This document shows positions 33,871 through 46,002 of a stretch of 64,000 bases of DNA, piece after piece. This DNA comes from Gyromitra esculenta (lineage: Eukaryota > Ascomycota > Pezizomycetes > Pezizales > Discinaceae), in NCBI GenBank assembly GCA_038503075.1, contig JBCAML010000004.1, forward strand, positions 2,005,149-2,069,148. The letters run 5' to 3'. Position 1 is the first letter of the stretch, and each line of letters opens with the position of its first letter. The notes under the pieces were generated by a model. It made no database searches. It saw only the letters and a program-made list of their open reading frames with translations, and was not told where the DNA came from. The translations under genes were made by a program, and so were the position numbers.

Positions 33871-33960
33871 GTGGGTAAATGTACCTTAACCTCACCTCAT
33901 AAACTAGAATCTTTCGATATTTCATTCAGTGTGCTCTATTTCCATTCCTTTCCCCCAATC

Positions 33961-35619
33961 ATGCCATTTCTTAACTTCCCAAACGAAATAATCCTCATAA
34001 TCGCCGAAGACCTTTCTCCAAAGCACCTGAACGCTTTCTCCAAAGCCTCCCGTCGTCTCAACAACCTTTTAACCCCGCTTCTATCCTCCCTGATCATCAA
34101 CTACAAAGACCCACTTCTCCTCTGGGCTGCTCAGCGGGGCTATGATTCTCTCGTTAGTATAGTGCTCGAGAAGGGTGCAGATGTCGCAACCCAGGACTCA
34201 TACCGACAGCAAGCACTCCACTGGGCTGCAATCGAAGGCCACGAATCTATAATACGTCTACTTCTCGAAAATGGCGCCGCAATCGATGCTTCAGGGTGCC
34301 ACCAAAAGACTGCGCTACACCGCGCCGCAGATAGAGGCCATATAGAGATTATTCAGCTCCTGCTTGACAAGGGCGCTGATATCGCCGCGGTAGACGACTA
34401 TGGGGATACTGCACTCCATTGGGCATCATTACGAGGGCGCGAAGCTGCCGTCAAGTTATTATTAGAGAAAGGTGCCAATGTCTCTGTCACCGATGGGAAT
34501 TCTCGGGAGCCTTTAGACATGGCCGCAATGGGTGGCCATGAATCCGTCGTGCGACTACTCCTGGAGAACGGTGCAAGAGTTACTCCTGGTGACAGCGATG
34601 GCGAGGGCCCGACGACAGCACTCCACCGTGCAGCCTCAGGCGGGCATACAGAAACACTTAAACTTCTATTGTCGAAAGGCGCCAGCACTGCCGCGCGTGA
34701 CGACTATGGTGAGACGCCACTTCATTGCGCGGTATCGCAGGGACATTCCGCAGCAGCAGCACTGCTACTGGAGAAGGGCAGCGATCTTACCGCCAGGAAT
34801 CACTCTGGGTACACTGCGCTCGATGTTGCGGTCTGGCGCGGGCATGAGGAAGTCGCCAAACTACTACTTAATTACGGTGCTCCCCTTACCAGCGAAGCAC
34901 TGGGCGACGATTCAGGGTACAGACTTCTCCACCAGGCAGCATCCAAAGGGCGCAAAACACTCATCACTCTCCTGCTCGAAAAGGGCGTCGATGTCGACGC
35001 TCGTGACGCCCACGGCCGTAATGCATTATACCATGCTGCAAAAGGCGGACATGGGTTGACGGCTTCCCTCCTTCTTGAGCACGGGGCGGCCGTTAATGCC
35101 GCTGACAACACGGGCGAAACAGCACTCTACCGAGCTGCCACAGGTGGATATAAGCCCGCTGCGAAAATTCTCATCGAGGCAGGTGCTGATGTCAGCGCTG
35201 TCCGTACCGAAGACGGAGAGACGCCGCTACACGGTGCGGCGAAACGCGGGAGCCCAGAGGTGGTGAAATTACTCTTGGATAAAGGCGCCGATATCAATGC
35301 GCGGGATAAGAATGGAAAGAGTGTACTTCATAAAGCAGTGCGGACTATGTCGAGTACGTTAGTAGGTGTATTACTGGATAGAGGGGCAGATGTGACAGCA
35401 AGAGACAGCGAAGGTAGGTCGGTGCTGCATGACGCATTGGGTGGAGCGACGGCAAATGGGAGGAGATGGGAAGCAGTAGTAGGGCTGTTGATAGAAAAGG
35501 GAGTGCAAGTTGGAGCAAGAGATGGAAGCGGAAGCACTGCGTTAGATTTAGCAGTATCAGGAGGGTTAGAGTCGATGGTGAGGATTTTACTCAGGGCTCC
35601 AGGTGGCCAGGTGTCGTAA
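33961..35619 (+). CDS. F-box-like / ankyrin-repeat protein
   Basis: Intronless, 552 residues from MPFLNFPNEIILIIAEDL. An upstream in-frame ATG at 33856 would add 35 residues but places the F-box internally. An F-box-like N terminus (about residues 3-45: PNEIILIIAEDLSPKHLNAF...ASRRLNNLL) would link to an SCF ubiquitin ligase. About 14 ankyrin repeats fill the rest, with canonical 'TALHRAA..GH.EI..LLL..GADI' units (for example ALHRAADRGHIEIIQLLLDK). Fungi carry large, fast-evolving families of these; the target is unknown. A related fragment lies at 55844. Confidence 0.85.
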   Translation: MPFLNFPNEIILIIAEDLSPKHLNAFSKASRRLNNLLTPLLSSLIINYKDPLLLWAAQRGYDSLVSIVLEKGADVATQDSYRQQALHWAAIEGHESIIRLLLENGAAIDASGCHQKTALHRAADRGHIEIIQLLLDKGADIAAVDDYGDTALHWASLRGREAAVKLLLEKGANVSVTDGNSREPLDMAAMGGHESVVRLLLENGARVTPGDSDGEGPTTALHRAASGGHTETLKLLLSKGASTAARDDYGETPLHCAVSQGHSAAAALLLEKGSDLTARNHSGYTALDVAVWRGHEEVAKLLLNYGAPLTSEALGDDSGYRLLHQAASKGRKTLITLLLEKGVDVDARDAHGRNALYHAAKGGHGLTASLLLEHGAAVNAADNTGETALYRAATGGYKPAAKILIEAGADVSAVRTEDGETPLHGAAKRGSPEVVKLLLDKGADINARDKNGKSVLHKAVRTMSSTLVGVLLDRGADVTARDSEGRSVLHDALGGATANGRRWEAVVGLLIEKGVQVGARDGSGSTALDLAVSGGLESMVRILLRAPGGQVS

Positions 35620-38115
35620 TTACAAGACTTAATTGGAGAGCGTGTCGTGGTATTCTAAATAACAAGTAGAATTAAACATCAAGTTTACAGTACGGCTAAT
35701 CCTTGATAGCGGTGCTAAATATCGTGTGAAATATTCAGTAAAAAGTTATCCTATCAGACGGTAAGTATGGCGTTATTTCGGCTCATTACTTCAAATCTTA
35801 ATGTTTCAATGGTTGGTGCAATTAATTGGCGTATATAAGGGATAGCACACAGTGAGCAGCATAGGCGCAATAGCTAGCGATGGTTCGCTAGTAAGGCCGA
35901 AATAGCGTTTCTTGGGGTGATGTAAGAAGCCCTAATTTCAGTCCTTATTAGTTTTTTGTTTTAGGCAGCAACATATGTGATAAGGACCACTTCTCCACGA
36001 ATAATCTTGATGAAACTGTTGGTGGCTAATCGTATACGTATGGATGAATGGACGAGGAGTTATGAAAAGTAGTCACCGAATTCTTTGTATTTGATAAGGG
36101 TCAGTACGTAGTTTCATGCCTAGCCTCAGCACTGGAAGGTAGCAGTTGGGGGAAGGAGACCAGGTGAAACATTGAAGCAATTTCAGAATATTTGGTTAAG
36201 GTTTTTGGCAGCAGTAACCTGCCTCTCTGATTGAATTAGAGCCATGTTTTGGTGTTCTGGCTATGTGGATTTAAGGCTCTGCTCTGGCCTAGAAAGGTGG
36301 AGGTGGTACAGACTGCACAAGAGTGTGTAACTGCGGCTCGGTACCGTATCACCATCTAGGTAGTACATGACAAGCACGACCTATCCAACAACAGCCAGAG
36401 ACACCACCTTATCACATACCTACATGTACTCTTGATCGAACCGATTACAAGCATTAACATTTCACTTGTGCCTCCATCCTACCCACTGCCAAATCCCCGC
36501 GATCCCTTGGCCTTGAAGAGATAATAGATTTTCTCTGAGGTATATTTGGGCGGTTAAAGTTGGACCTTTTACTTGGAACTATTATCTTTCCAATTTAAAA
36601 ACACAGAATCCGTACTATTTCCCATGGTATAAGTTTAAAGGATACTTTTACTGTGCTATCTAAATCTTTAGGAATACCAAGTTCTCTATCCGCCTATAAC
36701 AAGAGAAATAAAATAATAAGGCTGATTCCATGTGAGCTTTTTGTTAGCCTTAGCCAAGTAATGGAAGTTCCCGTGGCCGTATCTCTGTTTTTGTTTTTCT
36801 TCTCACCGCAGCCCCTGGTAGCACATGGTGATCGCAAGCCCTTATTCCTCATATTCCTTTTTTTGAAGTTGGCGGACTAAAATTGAGGGTCTTTTTCCAG
36901 TCAGCTACACGGATACGTATAATCGTGTCAGTAAATAAGGCAATGGCGATTCTTATTATATTGGTAGTATTTTAACGTTTTCAACGTTAACCTTATTGGT
37001 AGTATGGAAACACTTCATAATAATAGAATATTCGAGATACTCAGCCTTTGTGCATGTCTGGTACTCCGGGGTGTGTGAACCCCATAGTTTTCTAAGCCAC
37101 GGTGACTCAGGTATCCCCTTTTAGCGATGAAGCTCTCATCCACATGTGGGGAATCCCGATAACATACAGAGGCACAGTTTTTCTTGGTGAAATATTTCTT
37201 ACTCGTTAAATCTTAAGCAAATTGCAAACGAACTGGGTAAACCTAAAATTTAGTAAGGCACCCTCTGAGAGCAATCCTTTGGTCTAAATCCTAAGGGCAC
37301 TGCTTTTTTTGCCGCCGATCTTCCATCGATCTTCCACGTTTTTTTTTAGGAGGCCAACAGTGGGGTAAGTGTGTAGGTAGCTCAGCCGCCCAAGCCTTTT
37401 GAGATTGCCGTTTTAATGGACACCTACCATTTACCTAATGTCCCAAGACACTCTCATCATTTTCTTAATTTTTAGCCTCGCTTATAGCAGAAAGTGAGGG
37501 CAAGTGTATGTGTTTTCGTGGAAAACTTAGACAACTTTCATGTGCGTTGGCCGCTGCCATGGAGCTGCCAGTTGTCTTATGCTAAATTGAGGTGCTGTGT
37601 CTCGCTTGATAAAGATATCAGGCTTGAGCTTGGCGAAGTCAAATTCTTTTATATTGGTCACTTGGGTTGATCTAGTTCACTTTTATGATCTAAATCTATA
37701 TTATTTTCTTACTGTCGATCATTGGCTTCTCTCACCATGTATCTTTTTAAGGCTGCATTATCTGTATATTCTTGAGTCTTAAGATCAATCAAAATAAGAG
37801 TAAAATCGGAGAAATTTTCATCGTGCAAGAGCTGCAGAATCCTCTGAGACAAGTGTTAAACGCCCTAGTTCTTTTATGCAAATGCATAACGGGGTATCCG
37901 TCCGGTGCTGCGGCTGAGTTAAAGCTTTTTTTTTTTGACCTTTGCATATAATTCTTCCATTGGTTATAAAGGATCACTATTTAGATTATATACCTAGAGT
38001 ACTTTCCCTTGAATCTAGTAGACGATGTTGAGTAGTGAATTTCTATTACCGTTTTTAGCAGTACCTTTAGTTCCACATTTCGAAACTGGCGCAAAGACGA
38101 AAGACGAGAGCCATC
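35620..38115. other. Intergenic, 2.5 kb, with a possible small MITE
   Basis: No supported gene. 35769-35911 is bounded by imperfect inverted repeats: CGTTATTTCGGCTCATTACT against the complement of a right end containing GCCGAAATAGCG. A short hairpin CTAGCGATGGTTCGCTAG lies within it. Elsewhere there are only AT-rich stretches and poly-T runs (near 37300-37345 and 37925). Confidence 0.4.
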
Positions 38116-39063
38116 ATGCATTACCCACTATCTCTCTTACTCATTTGCACTCTCTTAAGCGTTACTGTTAGCGCCCATATGGAAATGGTCAAACCTCCTT
38201 GTATTCGTTTGGACTTGAACCCTAATACTATATCACCGCCCGATTACGACTTAAAAAGTCCTTTATTATCCGACGGTAGCGACTTCCCATGCCACGGTTA
38301 TGTCAACTTATTCAACACATCAGAAGGAGCCTCTGTCGAATCATGGGGAGCCGGCACTACGCAGTACTTTGTGATCAACGGCACAGCGACCCATAACGGT
38401 GGTTCTTGCCAGGCATCGATTTCTGAGGACAATGGGCTTACTTTCAAGGTCATTAAAACGTTCATTGGCGGCTGTCCGGTTTCAGGAAAACAATACACGT
38501 TTACTGTTCCGCAAGAGACGAGGTCTGGAAAGGTGATCTTTGCCTGGACTTGGTTTTCGCATACGAGCGCAAGGCCCGAAATGTACATGAACTGTGCGGC
38601 CGTTACAATAACTAGTACCAACGATGCTCCTGGTCTCTCAAGATATCCAGATATATTCGAAGCCAACATCGCCAACGGCTGCTCCACCCCTATGGGAGAC
38701 GTTGATATTCCTTACCCCGGTAACGATGTTGAGGTGGCATCCACTAGCACCAGTCTTGTACAGCCGATAGGTGGAAGTGCCTGTTCCCCAGCCGTAACCG
38801 CTATCGCTACTTTCGATTCCTCTGCCACAACTACATTCACGTCCCGTAACGTCACTCTCGTCATTTCGACAACTAGAGAAGTAGGCGCAACCCAGACCAA
38901 GAGCACACCTGTTCACAAGCCTGCTAATACAAATGGAACAACTCTGGCATCTGCGGCCAATATCTCCTCTACTCCTGGCAGCATTCTAGGACAGGCCTTT
39001 TTAACGGTCTCTTTAGTAATATTTTCTGTCTTCTCTGGGTTTTTTATCCTTGGTCATAGATAA
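38116..39063 (+). CDS. Lytic polysaccharide monooxygenase, AA11-like, probably GPI-anchored
   Basis: Copper-dependent, chitin-type oxidative enzyme; secreted. Intronless, 315 residues. The signal peptide (MHYPLSLLLICTLLSVTVSA) ends just before His21 (HMEMVKPP), the N-terminal histidine of the copper brace after cleavage. The second ligand histidine is in ATHNGGSCQASI, and the axial-side motif is FAWTWFSHTSARPEMYMNC. DIFEANIANGCSTP is also typical of AA11. A Ser/Thr-rich region follows, then a hydrophobic C terminus (LTVSLVIFSVFSGFFIL) that fits a GPI signal or membrane anchor. It may act on the fungus's own or other fungal/arthropod chitin; substrate inferred. Confidence 0.85.
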   Translation: MHYPLSLLLICTLLSVTVSAHMEMVKPPCIRLDLNPNTISPPDYDLKSPLLSDGSDFPCHGYVNLFNTSEGASVESWGAGTTQYFVINGTATHNGGSCQASISEDNGLTFKVIKTFIGGCPVSGKQYTFTVPQETRSGKVIFAWTWFSHTSARPEMYMNCAAVTITSTNDAPGLSRYPDIFEANIANGCSTPMGDVDIPYPGNDVEVASTSTSLVQPIGGSACSPAVTAIATFDSSATTTFTSRNVTLVISTTREVGATQTKSTPVHKPANTNGTTLASAANISSTPGSILGQAFLTVSLVIFSVFSGFFILGHR

Positions 39064-42000
39064 TCATTCGGTAGCCAATACAATCAATGAACTTTATTGA
39101 GTGACGCTTGGTTGGGGGGCCGGGGAGGGGAACGCGTATTAAGAGAGGGAGATGGATAGTATCACGCCAGTTACCACACGATTATTTATTATTTATTTAT
39201 TTATCATTTCATTCGGAGTTACTATACGAGTTTGACATGTAGTCTGAGTTATTTTTTCCTAATTTACCACAAATGTATATATCTTGCCATTACAATTGTA
39301 TATAAAATATTGACCATATGCTACGTAAGATAGGTATCGGGACCGGTTCCTATATTCCAAAATACCCTAGACGTACCCGAGGCGCCTAAGATGAGCATTG
39401 ACATGCGAGAAAACTTCCTTTGTGAGAATAGTTTACAATTGCACAAACAGGTGCGTTGGCACGATTCATGATGCCACCAAAACGCGCACTCACGCAAACC
39501 CCCATCCACAACACAACAGAGAGCAAGTTGTCTCTCTCGGGAACAGCATTGTTCCCAATAGCATCCCACAATGGCTCAGTTCTCACTCAAATCAGCTCAA
39601 AAGGTCTGGGGAGAACGTGGATCTGGATGACATGACTGCTCCTGTAAAAAAAAACGGTTGATTGCAATGATAAGGGCCACAAAGCATGCGCTGGTATTTG
39701 ATTCCTACAGAGATTCCCCAAGACTAGCTGACTCTAAATCAACAACTCACATTTAATCAAACTTTACACCCCAAGTTAAGGGTCCACACTCACCAAAAAA
39801 CTGGGAGGATTTTGGTGACGGCAAATATATCACTTACTGTCCAATGAAGAGACGGCTGTAGCTGAAGGAGTCGCATTCTAGTATTTTATTCGTCTATGGC
39901 ATGCTCATTGCTAGTTTTGGATTTATGGCACTGGTCTTTGACACTGCCCACTATTTATTTGGGGGAGTGGTTGTACAATTGTGTCGGCTTGGTTTGCGCA
40001 CAACAGTTTCAATTGTCGGCAAGTTCAGGGGGAGGGCGTAGTATCTTTATCCAATCGTAATCTGGGAAGTTCAAATATTTACCATCTGAAAACTATCCAT
40101 AACTTCTTAATTATCCACGATACGTGTGCTTTTAAGAGGTTAAATGGTGATGAGATTAAGCAAAAAGTTATAGGTCACTTCCTCCAGCAAATATTTTTTT
40201 GGTAATTTTCAGGATTGAGAAGCTTTAAATGAGTCCATGTCTAGATGTTGTAGACATGATTCAGCTGCTTCGATTCTGTGCTTCGACTAGTGATATTTTA
40301 CCGTTATAATCCAAAGCCTACCCACGCTGCTCGAAGGTGCGAATAAACACATGTGCTAGCGCGAACTAAGGAGCGCAGGATAAAGAATTCTCGGGTACCG
40401 TGGAAAGGCACAAACATGGGACGGAGGCTCCAAAGAGTAAAATTCACCCGAAAGGAGGCGATCAGGAAGTGTGCAGTTACGTATTATATCGATAGTGCAC
40501 GGGGCTACTGAGCCAATCACGATTAATCACTCGGCCTTGGCGATAGCTCGAATGTAGTGGGGCCTCGTTGGTTCGCCCAAGAGTTTGCATTTAGACACAG
40601 AGTAGTGGGAGGTAGTGGTGAGGACTACGATCATAAGTTATATTGATCATTGCACCATTAAGAGGTTTTCATCTGCTCGGCTCTATACTCTTCGCTAGCT
40701 TGAGGCCAGCCTAATCCTTTATCACTTAATAACTAGCTTTATTAAGGCCTCTTTTGGCGAGAGCGTGGACCGGCACTAGAAAATAATCATGCAATCTAGC
40801 TTAGAACAATGTATCTCTTTGGGGAGTCTATGAAAAAAGTAATAGACGGGAATCAAGTAAAGAGGCGTTCAAACCCTTCCTCCCACAGCCACCCATCCTA
40901 TCCCCCCCTCTGTCCGCCAGCAGAAGATTTGCTCACTGATCAAACTCTTGACCTCTACATCAGCCTCTTTTCCTTCATAGATTCTCTTCGCTTAGCAAAG
41001 GAGATAAGTAGTGCTAATATAATAGGGAACTAGACATACAGACAGCACCTAGGTATAGGCTGTGGAACTTCTTGGCACCGACTTGTTGTATAATGGTGAG
41101 AATTTCTTTGAGTATCTCTAAGGTAGCACTTGTTTTACTAGACGCGCAAACCTAAGTAAGAGAATGAGTAAGATATTAAATATGGCTGATTGGTTGAGTC
41201 AAAGTAGGGTTGTAGGATGGTACGGATGTAACTCACCCTAAACAGTGTTTCGATATATTTGATGGTACGGAGAGAGTTTCCTTACTTCACGGGTGGTTTA
41301 TTGACAGTTTTCTGCCAATCGATTCCATAGTGGGCGAATTGAATCCACTCACGACTAATGGCAAGGAATATACTTAACCGCTATACTAAAGATTAGGGAT
41401 AATATAAGTTTGCACAAAGGCCCTGCAGCTGTATCTGAAAGGAAGGACCCGTTTGGGTCGTGGCTGCAGCTGAATTGCATTTTAGCCACTACATGTAGTT
41501 ATTGCAATTAGGGACCTAATCGCGATTTGTAGAATTTTTCCTTGTCTGATGCCAGCCAATTGTGGTCACCAGAACAATGATTGTGACGATCTAGAAAAGT
41601 AAAATCAACCTGCCTGTGTTAGACTTCTGCTCATACTCGTAGCTCCCCACGCCGACCTGCTTGGTTGAGAGAACAAGAACTAAGTCGCTCACAACAACCA
41701 CAAGCGACGAGAACCAAAATCTCCAAACACCATTTCTCCAAGCACATCCGAAATATGTGATACTAGCATAGTGTAAACATCATTCGTTAATCTTATGCCA
41801 CCTGATACCCATCACTCACAAGACACTTTCAACAGAGTCGCTTTAATAGAGTAATATCCTGTGGAGTTCTAGTCTAGTGACTAGCCCCTCTCACGCAGCT
41901 TGCTACGTACCTATGGCAGCAGCCTAGGCAGTAGGGGATGAAAACGAGCCTAGCAAGAGTAAGCTAACTCCGTTTAGAGCTTGACCAGCAAAGGATCTAT

Positions 42001-43423
42001 GCACGGTGATATGGCAGCCAGAAGGAGGTACAAGAAATGTAAGGTTAGGAGGTACAAGAACCACCGCTCCGGTGGGTCAGGGCTAGTGAGAAGCATCTGT
42101 ATCTTAAGTAAGTCTAGGTTTTACAGGGGATATGGACTTATTGGAATTACCTAGTGGAATCAGTGAATTCGGGAATTTAGCTGCCGAGATCTCGGACATT
42201 GCCAAGGCGATAATCTGGTGTTGGAATCAGCCTGATAGAACTTTGTGAACCTAAAGGGTTGTTGCAATTGCTAAGGTTCGGATCTTAGAGCTGTAGAATG
42301 CTCTTTATGGCCACTAGTACATTGTAGGTGATGGCCGTAATAACCTGACATTCGCTCGTTCGAGTTTATTCCCACTATAATCAATCTCATTCAAAACCTC
42401 CAGTGCTGTTTCTTTAGACACATCGCTAAATTCGAGATAGTCCAGGTCCTGAACAAACCGCAGAATTACTCGAAAGGTACGTCCTTCCTTCGTGAAGATT
42501 GGCGTGGAGAAGCTATAAGTTTTTCGTCTTGCTAGTCGATGCATGTTCCTGGTGAAGCTACTATAGTAGGCAGTGGTTGGGGGTGTATCACATGCGTAGG
42601 GGGCCTTTTCTTATGTCCCTTTTTATGAAGTCTTGTACCTGGTGTCCTCTTATTGGATTGCTAATTTGCGGGTAGCCAGCACATATGGATCCCCTGCGCA
42701 TCTCGCGATGTCGGTGCAGCCAATCAGAAGGATTCTGAACCGTACTAAATAAGCAAGAATCTTATAGCTATTAGCCTACGCACCGTTTTTAACTACCTAT
42801 CGCTAGCTTGATTCTACAGCGGGGAAACTATATAGAAAATAACTATTGATTCAATCACACCAGCACGAACTACAACACCGCCCACTCGAATAAACGGCGC
42901 GAAGGCTGCCGTGTGGCTAGCTATGTTGGCTCAAATCCGATCAGACATTTCAATTCGATAAAAAATTGCTCATGGAGACCAACCGCAGTGATCTAGTGAT
43001 AATCAGACACGGTATGTGTAAGAGGGGATGCGATATCCAAAGGAGGAACGATGATATAGCAAAAAGAGACATACGGCCATGACAGGAATGTCATTTCTGG
43101 GCTTTTGTGAAGGGAGCAGATAGGTAGTAAACCTCACATACAAGGTGATATTCGTTGATCATCTGAGCGAGTAAAGAATAGCCTCGTTGCTAGGTGTGGT
43201 ACGGTTTAGAAGGTTACTTATTGGGTAGGATATATCTTGATCTAAGCAAGTATCTAAACGAGTGCAAAACTATGATCTAACGCGCGGGGTCTAGTTGTTC
43301 CGAGACGAGAATAGGTATAGGTGGAGATCAAGAAGAGAAACCATCACCCTTAAATGCTATTTATTTCGTTTAATACACAAGGTATGGTTCAATCCATCCA
43401 CCACTCCGGCAATCATTCCTCCT
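39064..43423. other. Long gene-poor region (4.4 kb)
   Basis: No gene is supported except a doubtful short frame at 42314-42544 (listed separately). Visible details are an ATTTATTTATTT run near 39183-39206, the inverted CTGCAGCTG motifs near 41424 and 41465, and short direct repeats of GGAGGTACAAGAA near 42025 and 42050. Confidence 0.5.
42314..42544 (-). pseudogene. Possible RRM-like fragment
   Basis: A 76-residue frame. Its middle (RVILRFVQDLDYLEFSDVSK, then ETALEVLNEIDYSGNKLERA and NVRLL) resembles the C-terminal half of an RNA-recognition motif: beta3, alpha2 (A.EVLN) and beta4. No RNP1 aromatic pattern is clear and no neighbouring exons were found. It may be a gene relic or chance. Confidence 0.25.
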
Positions 43424-44531
43424 CTAGGCATCGATCTCCATAACATCACCCGCAGTTGCTCCACCACTCGCTGCCAGATCAACGATTGTAACAAATTTTT
43501 TGAGGTCCTTTTTTTCGATGATGGCCTCTTTGAGGTAGGCAGTTGTGCCACGGGCAAATTTGTAGGACTGTTCTTTGGGAACACGCTCGTTGGGTGTGAG
43601 GAAATTGCGCATGAGGGTTGCCTTTTGCGAACGTCAGTAGTAGCTCCATTTACAGCAACAAAATACGGAGGAAAGTCAAAGGAAGGATGTAGCTGTACTT
43701 TTTCGCTGGTAATAACACAAACGTCCACATTACTTCCAGAGCCCAGATCATTAAAAATACCTGCCTGGATCGCCTCAGAGCAAAGTTCAACCGCCTGTTC
43801 TTTTGTAAGGTTCTTCTGCCATCTTGTCTCAAAGATTGCCATTGCCGCCAGCGACCCAGATCCCATTGTCACGTATGGCAGTTTATCGGTTGAGCCGTGA
43901 GCATGGACAGTGAACAGATGTACGCCAGTAGGATCAACCCCAGCAACAACGAGGTATGCACCGATGTGGCCCTGATGACGGAACAGGTGCTGCTTGAGGA
44001 GTGTCATGCAGGTCACAACACGTGGTTTACGGCCGGTAGACAATGAGTGAAGTTCGAGCGAGGAGGAAATTAGAGAGGTAGTGAATTCTGTACTAGCGAG
44101 GGGTTAGTTGCAGTGCTTTAGTAGGGTATGTGGGGTATGTGGGTGTCTATCGTACTCTGCTGCTGTCCCAGCACCTGTTTGATAGGTCGTCAATGGCTAT
44201 TAATTTCTTGAGATGGGGCTTGATATAAACATACCAGCACACCATATTTGAGGTGCAATATAGTGTAACTTTTCACAGTTCTTATCGGCAACGATAGGTC
44301 CGCTTGTAGCTCTGGTGTCTATCATCCAGCATTCCATCAGCATTCAACTTGTGCTAAAGCCATCTCAGCTGCCTGGAGATGAGGAATGTTCCCACCAGCA
44401 GCTATGACGACGCCTCCATCGTATATGCATCCAACAATGGTTGTACCGGTCGACGTAGCTTTCGGTAGCGGAAGTCCCCTCGCATGGAGTGCAGCGTTAC
44501 GGGTATGATTTGAAAAGTCGAAGCCAGGCAT
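43424..44531 (-). CDS. PUP1: 20S proteasome subunit beta-2
   Basis: Trypsin-like catalytic subunit of the 20S core. Five exons: 44531-44396, 44318-44235, 44174-44156, 44092-43699 and 43621-43424, 276 residues. The propeptide [20 protein letters not shown] ends before the autocatalytic site, [18 protein letters not shown], which exposes the nucleophilic Thr. Then come [38 protein letters not shown], and the core [15 protein letters not shown] and [10 protein letters not shown]. The C-terminal extension [20 protein letters not shown] and GTTAYLKE wraps the neighbouring subunit. The 19-nt exon (GAGTAA) is needed for the frame. It is divergent from PRP11. Confidence 0.96.
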
Positions 44532-44848
44532 TTTTCACGATGGACACGATGGGAAGTTTGGCGGGATGGATGGAGGGATGGATGCCGGATGCTGGATGCT
44601 GTTGATGATGAACGTCGTAGTTGCAGTTTGGATAGAGGCTCAATCAAGCTCTCTCCAGAGTACTCTCCCCACTACGCCCGCCATTGCTGTTCTTGGCGTT
44701 TCTTGGCACTTCGGCGAGACGCTGGAAAGATCGCTGTTACCCGGCGTTCGCGTTCTCCAGCCAACTTTCCCGAGATCTTAACAACACCCAGCTTATTCCC
44801 TACAACGCCATCGTACTACTACCGCATTCAAAAGATAATCCCGAAATC
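44532..44848. promoter_or_regulatory. Bidirectional promoter PUP1/PRP11
   Basis: 317 bp between divergent starts. I see no sequence matching the yeast Rpn4 proteasome box (GGTGGCAAA), and no other regulator site is claimed. Confidence 0.5.
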
Positions 44849-45640
44849 ATGGCATACGAAGGCAGAGTTGGCTCCCGCTTCGGCGGTGGAGGTGTTGCCT
44901 CTCACTCCGCATCTAATCAAGATCGCCGAGAGCGTTTGCGAAAGCTTGCTCTTGAGACAATCGATCTCGACAAAGATCCCTACTTGTAAGCTCTTCCCCT
45001 ATCCATTTCATCATCACCCAATCCCCAGTTTTCCAAACTAACACGTGTATGCAGCTTTAAGAACCACGTCGGCTCATTCGAATGCCGTCTCTGTCTTACT
45101 GTCCATCAGAATGACGGTTCATACCTCGCCCACACCCAAGGTCGCAAGCATCAAACCAATCTTGCCCGGCGCGCTGCGCGCGAAGCGAAAGAAGGCCGCA
45201 ATCTCGACCCTATAACCGGTCTCCCGCAGGGCATGATCGGGCAACAGCTTATAGCACCCAGAAAGAACCTCATCAAGATCGGGCGACCAGGATACAAAAT
45301 AACGAAACTCCGAGATCCAGTGACGCGACAGCTCGGACTTCTGTTCCAGCTGCAGTATCCTGAAATTGGGACGGAGATAAAGCCACGATATAGGTTCATG
45401 AGCGCGTTCGAGCAGCGCGTGGAAGTACCAGCGGATAAGAATTTCCAGTATTTGTTGGTGGCGGCGGAGCCGTATGAGACAGTGTCGTTCAAGCTCCAAG
45501 CCCGAGAGGTGGACCGAAGTGCAGGAAAATTTTGGACGCATTTTGATGCGGATAGCAAGGAGTTCTTTTTGCAGCTTTTTTTCAAGACGGAAAGAGAGGA
45601 GAGATATGCGGGTGTGCCTGGGTTGGCGCCAAGAGGGTAG
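44849..45640 (+). CDS. PRP11: Splicing factor 3A subunit 2 (Prp11/SF3a66)
   Basis: U2 snRNP SF3a component, needed for prespliceosome assembly. Two exons: 44849-44985 and 45055-45640, 240 residues. The N terminus MAYEGRVGSRFGGGGVASHS is nearly invariant in SF3A2. The matrin-type C2H2 zinc finger is FECRLCLTVHQNDGSYLAHT then QGRKHQTNLARRAA. The C-terminal wing ends FKTEREERYAGVPGLAPRG. As in fungi, the Pro-rich repeat tail of animal SF3A2 is absent. Confidence 0.96.
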
Positions 45641-46002
45641 GTGGGCCGAAGGCCAAGGTCTTGGACAATTTCCATGGTTGGGGTTGGAAAGTTGATTGGT
45701 TAGGGATCATGGTTTGTAGTCTCTTTTTTACTCGCATAAAACGTGGTTCTGATGGCTACGATAGATCTTTGGGAGGAACGTTTAATAATGTACACTACTC
45801 GGCACGAGCTAAAAATGTAACAAAACGGCTTGCTACGAAATCAACGAAATGTGATTACTGAACACAAGACAGGGCTTTCATTTTAAATTTAACTTATGAC
45901 GATTCAACACATCCACCTACGACGATCTTATATCTTGAACAATACATGTAGTCCGACCTCAATCATCGCTCTCACAAATCAAACTCAAGAATCCACAGGG
46001 AA
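45641..46002. other. Intergenic, no gene seen
   Basis: 360 bp after PRP11; presumptive 3' UTR and possible promoter of the next small frame. Confidence 0.5.

Noticed and set aside
43630..43698. Frameshift in PUP1
   Set aside because: The frame change is a normal 77-nt intron with GTACAG donor and AAAAG acceptor; the joined frame is continuous.
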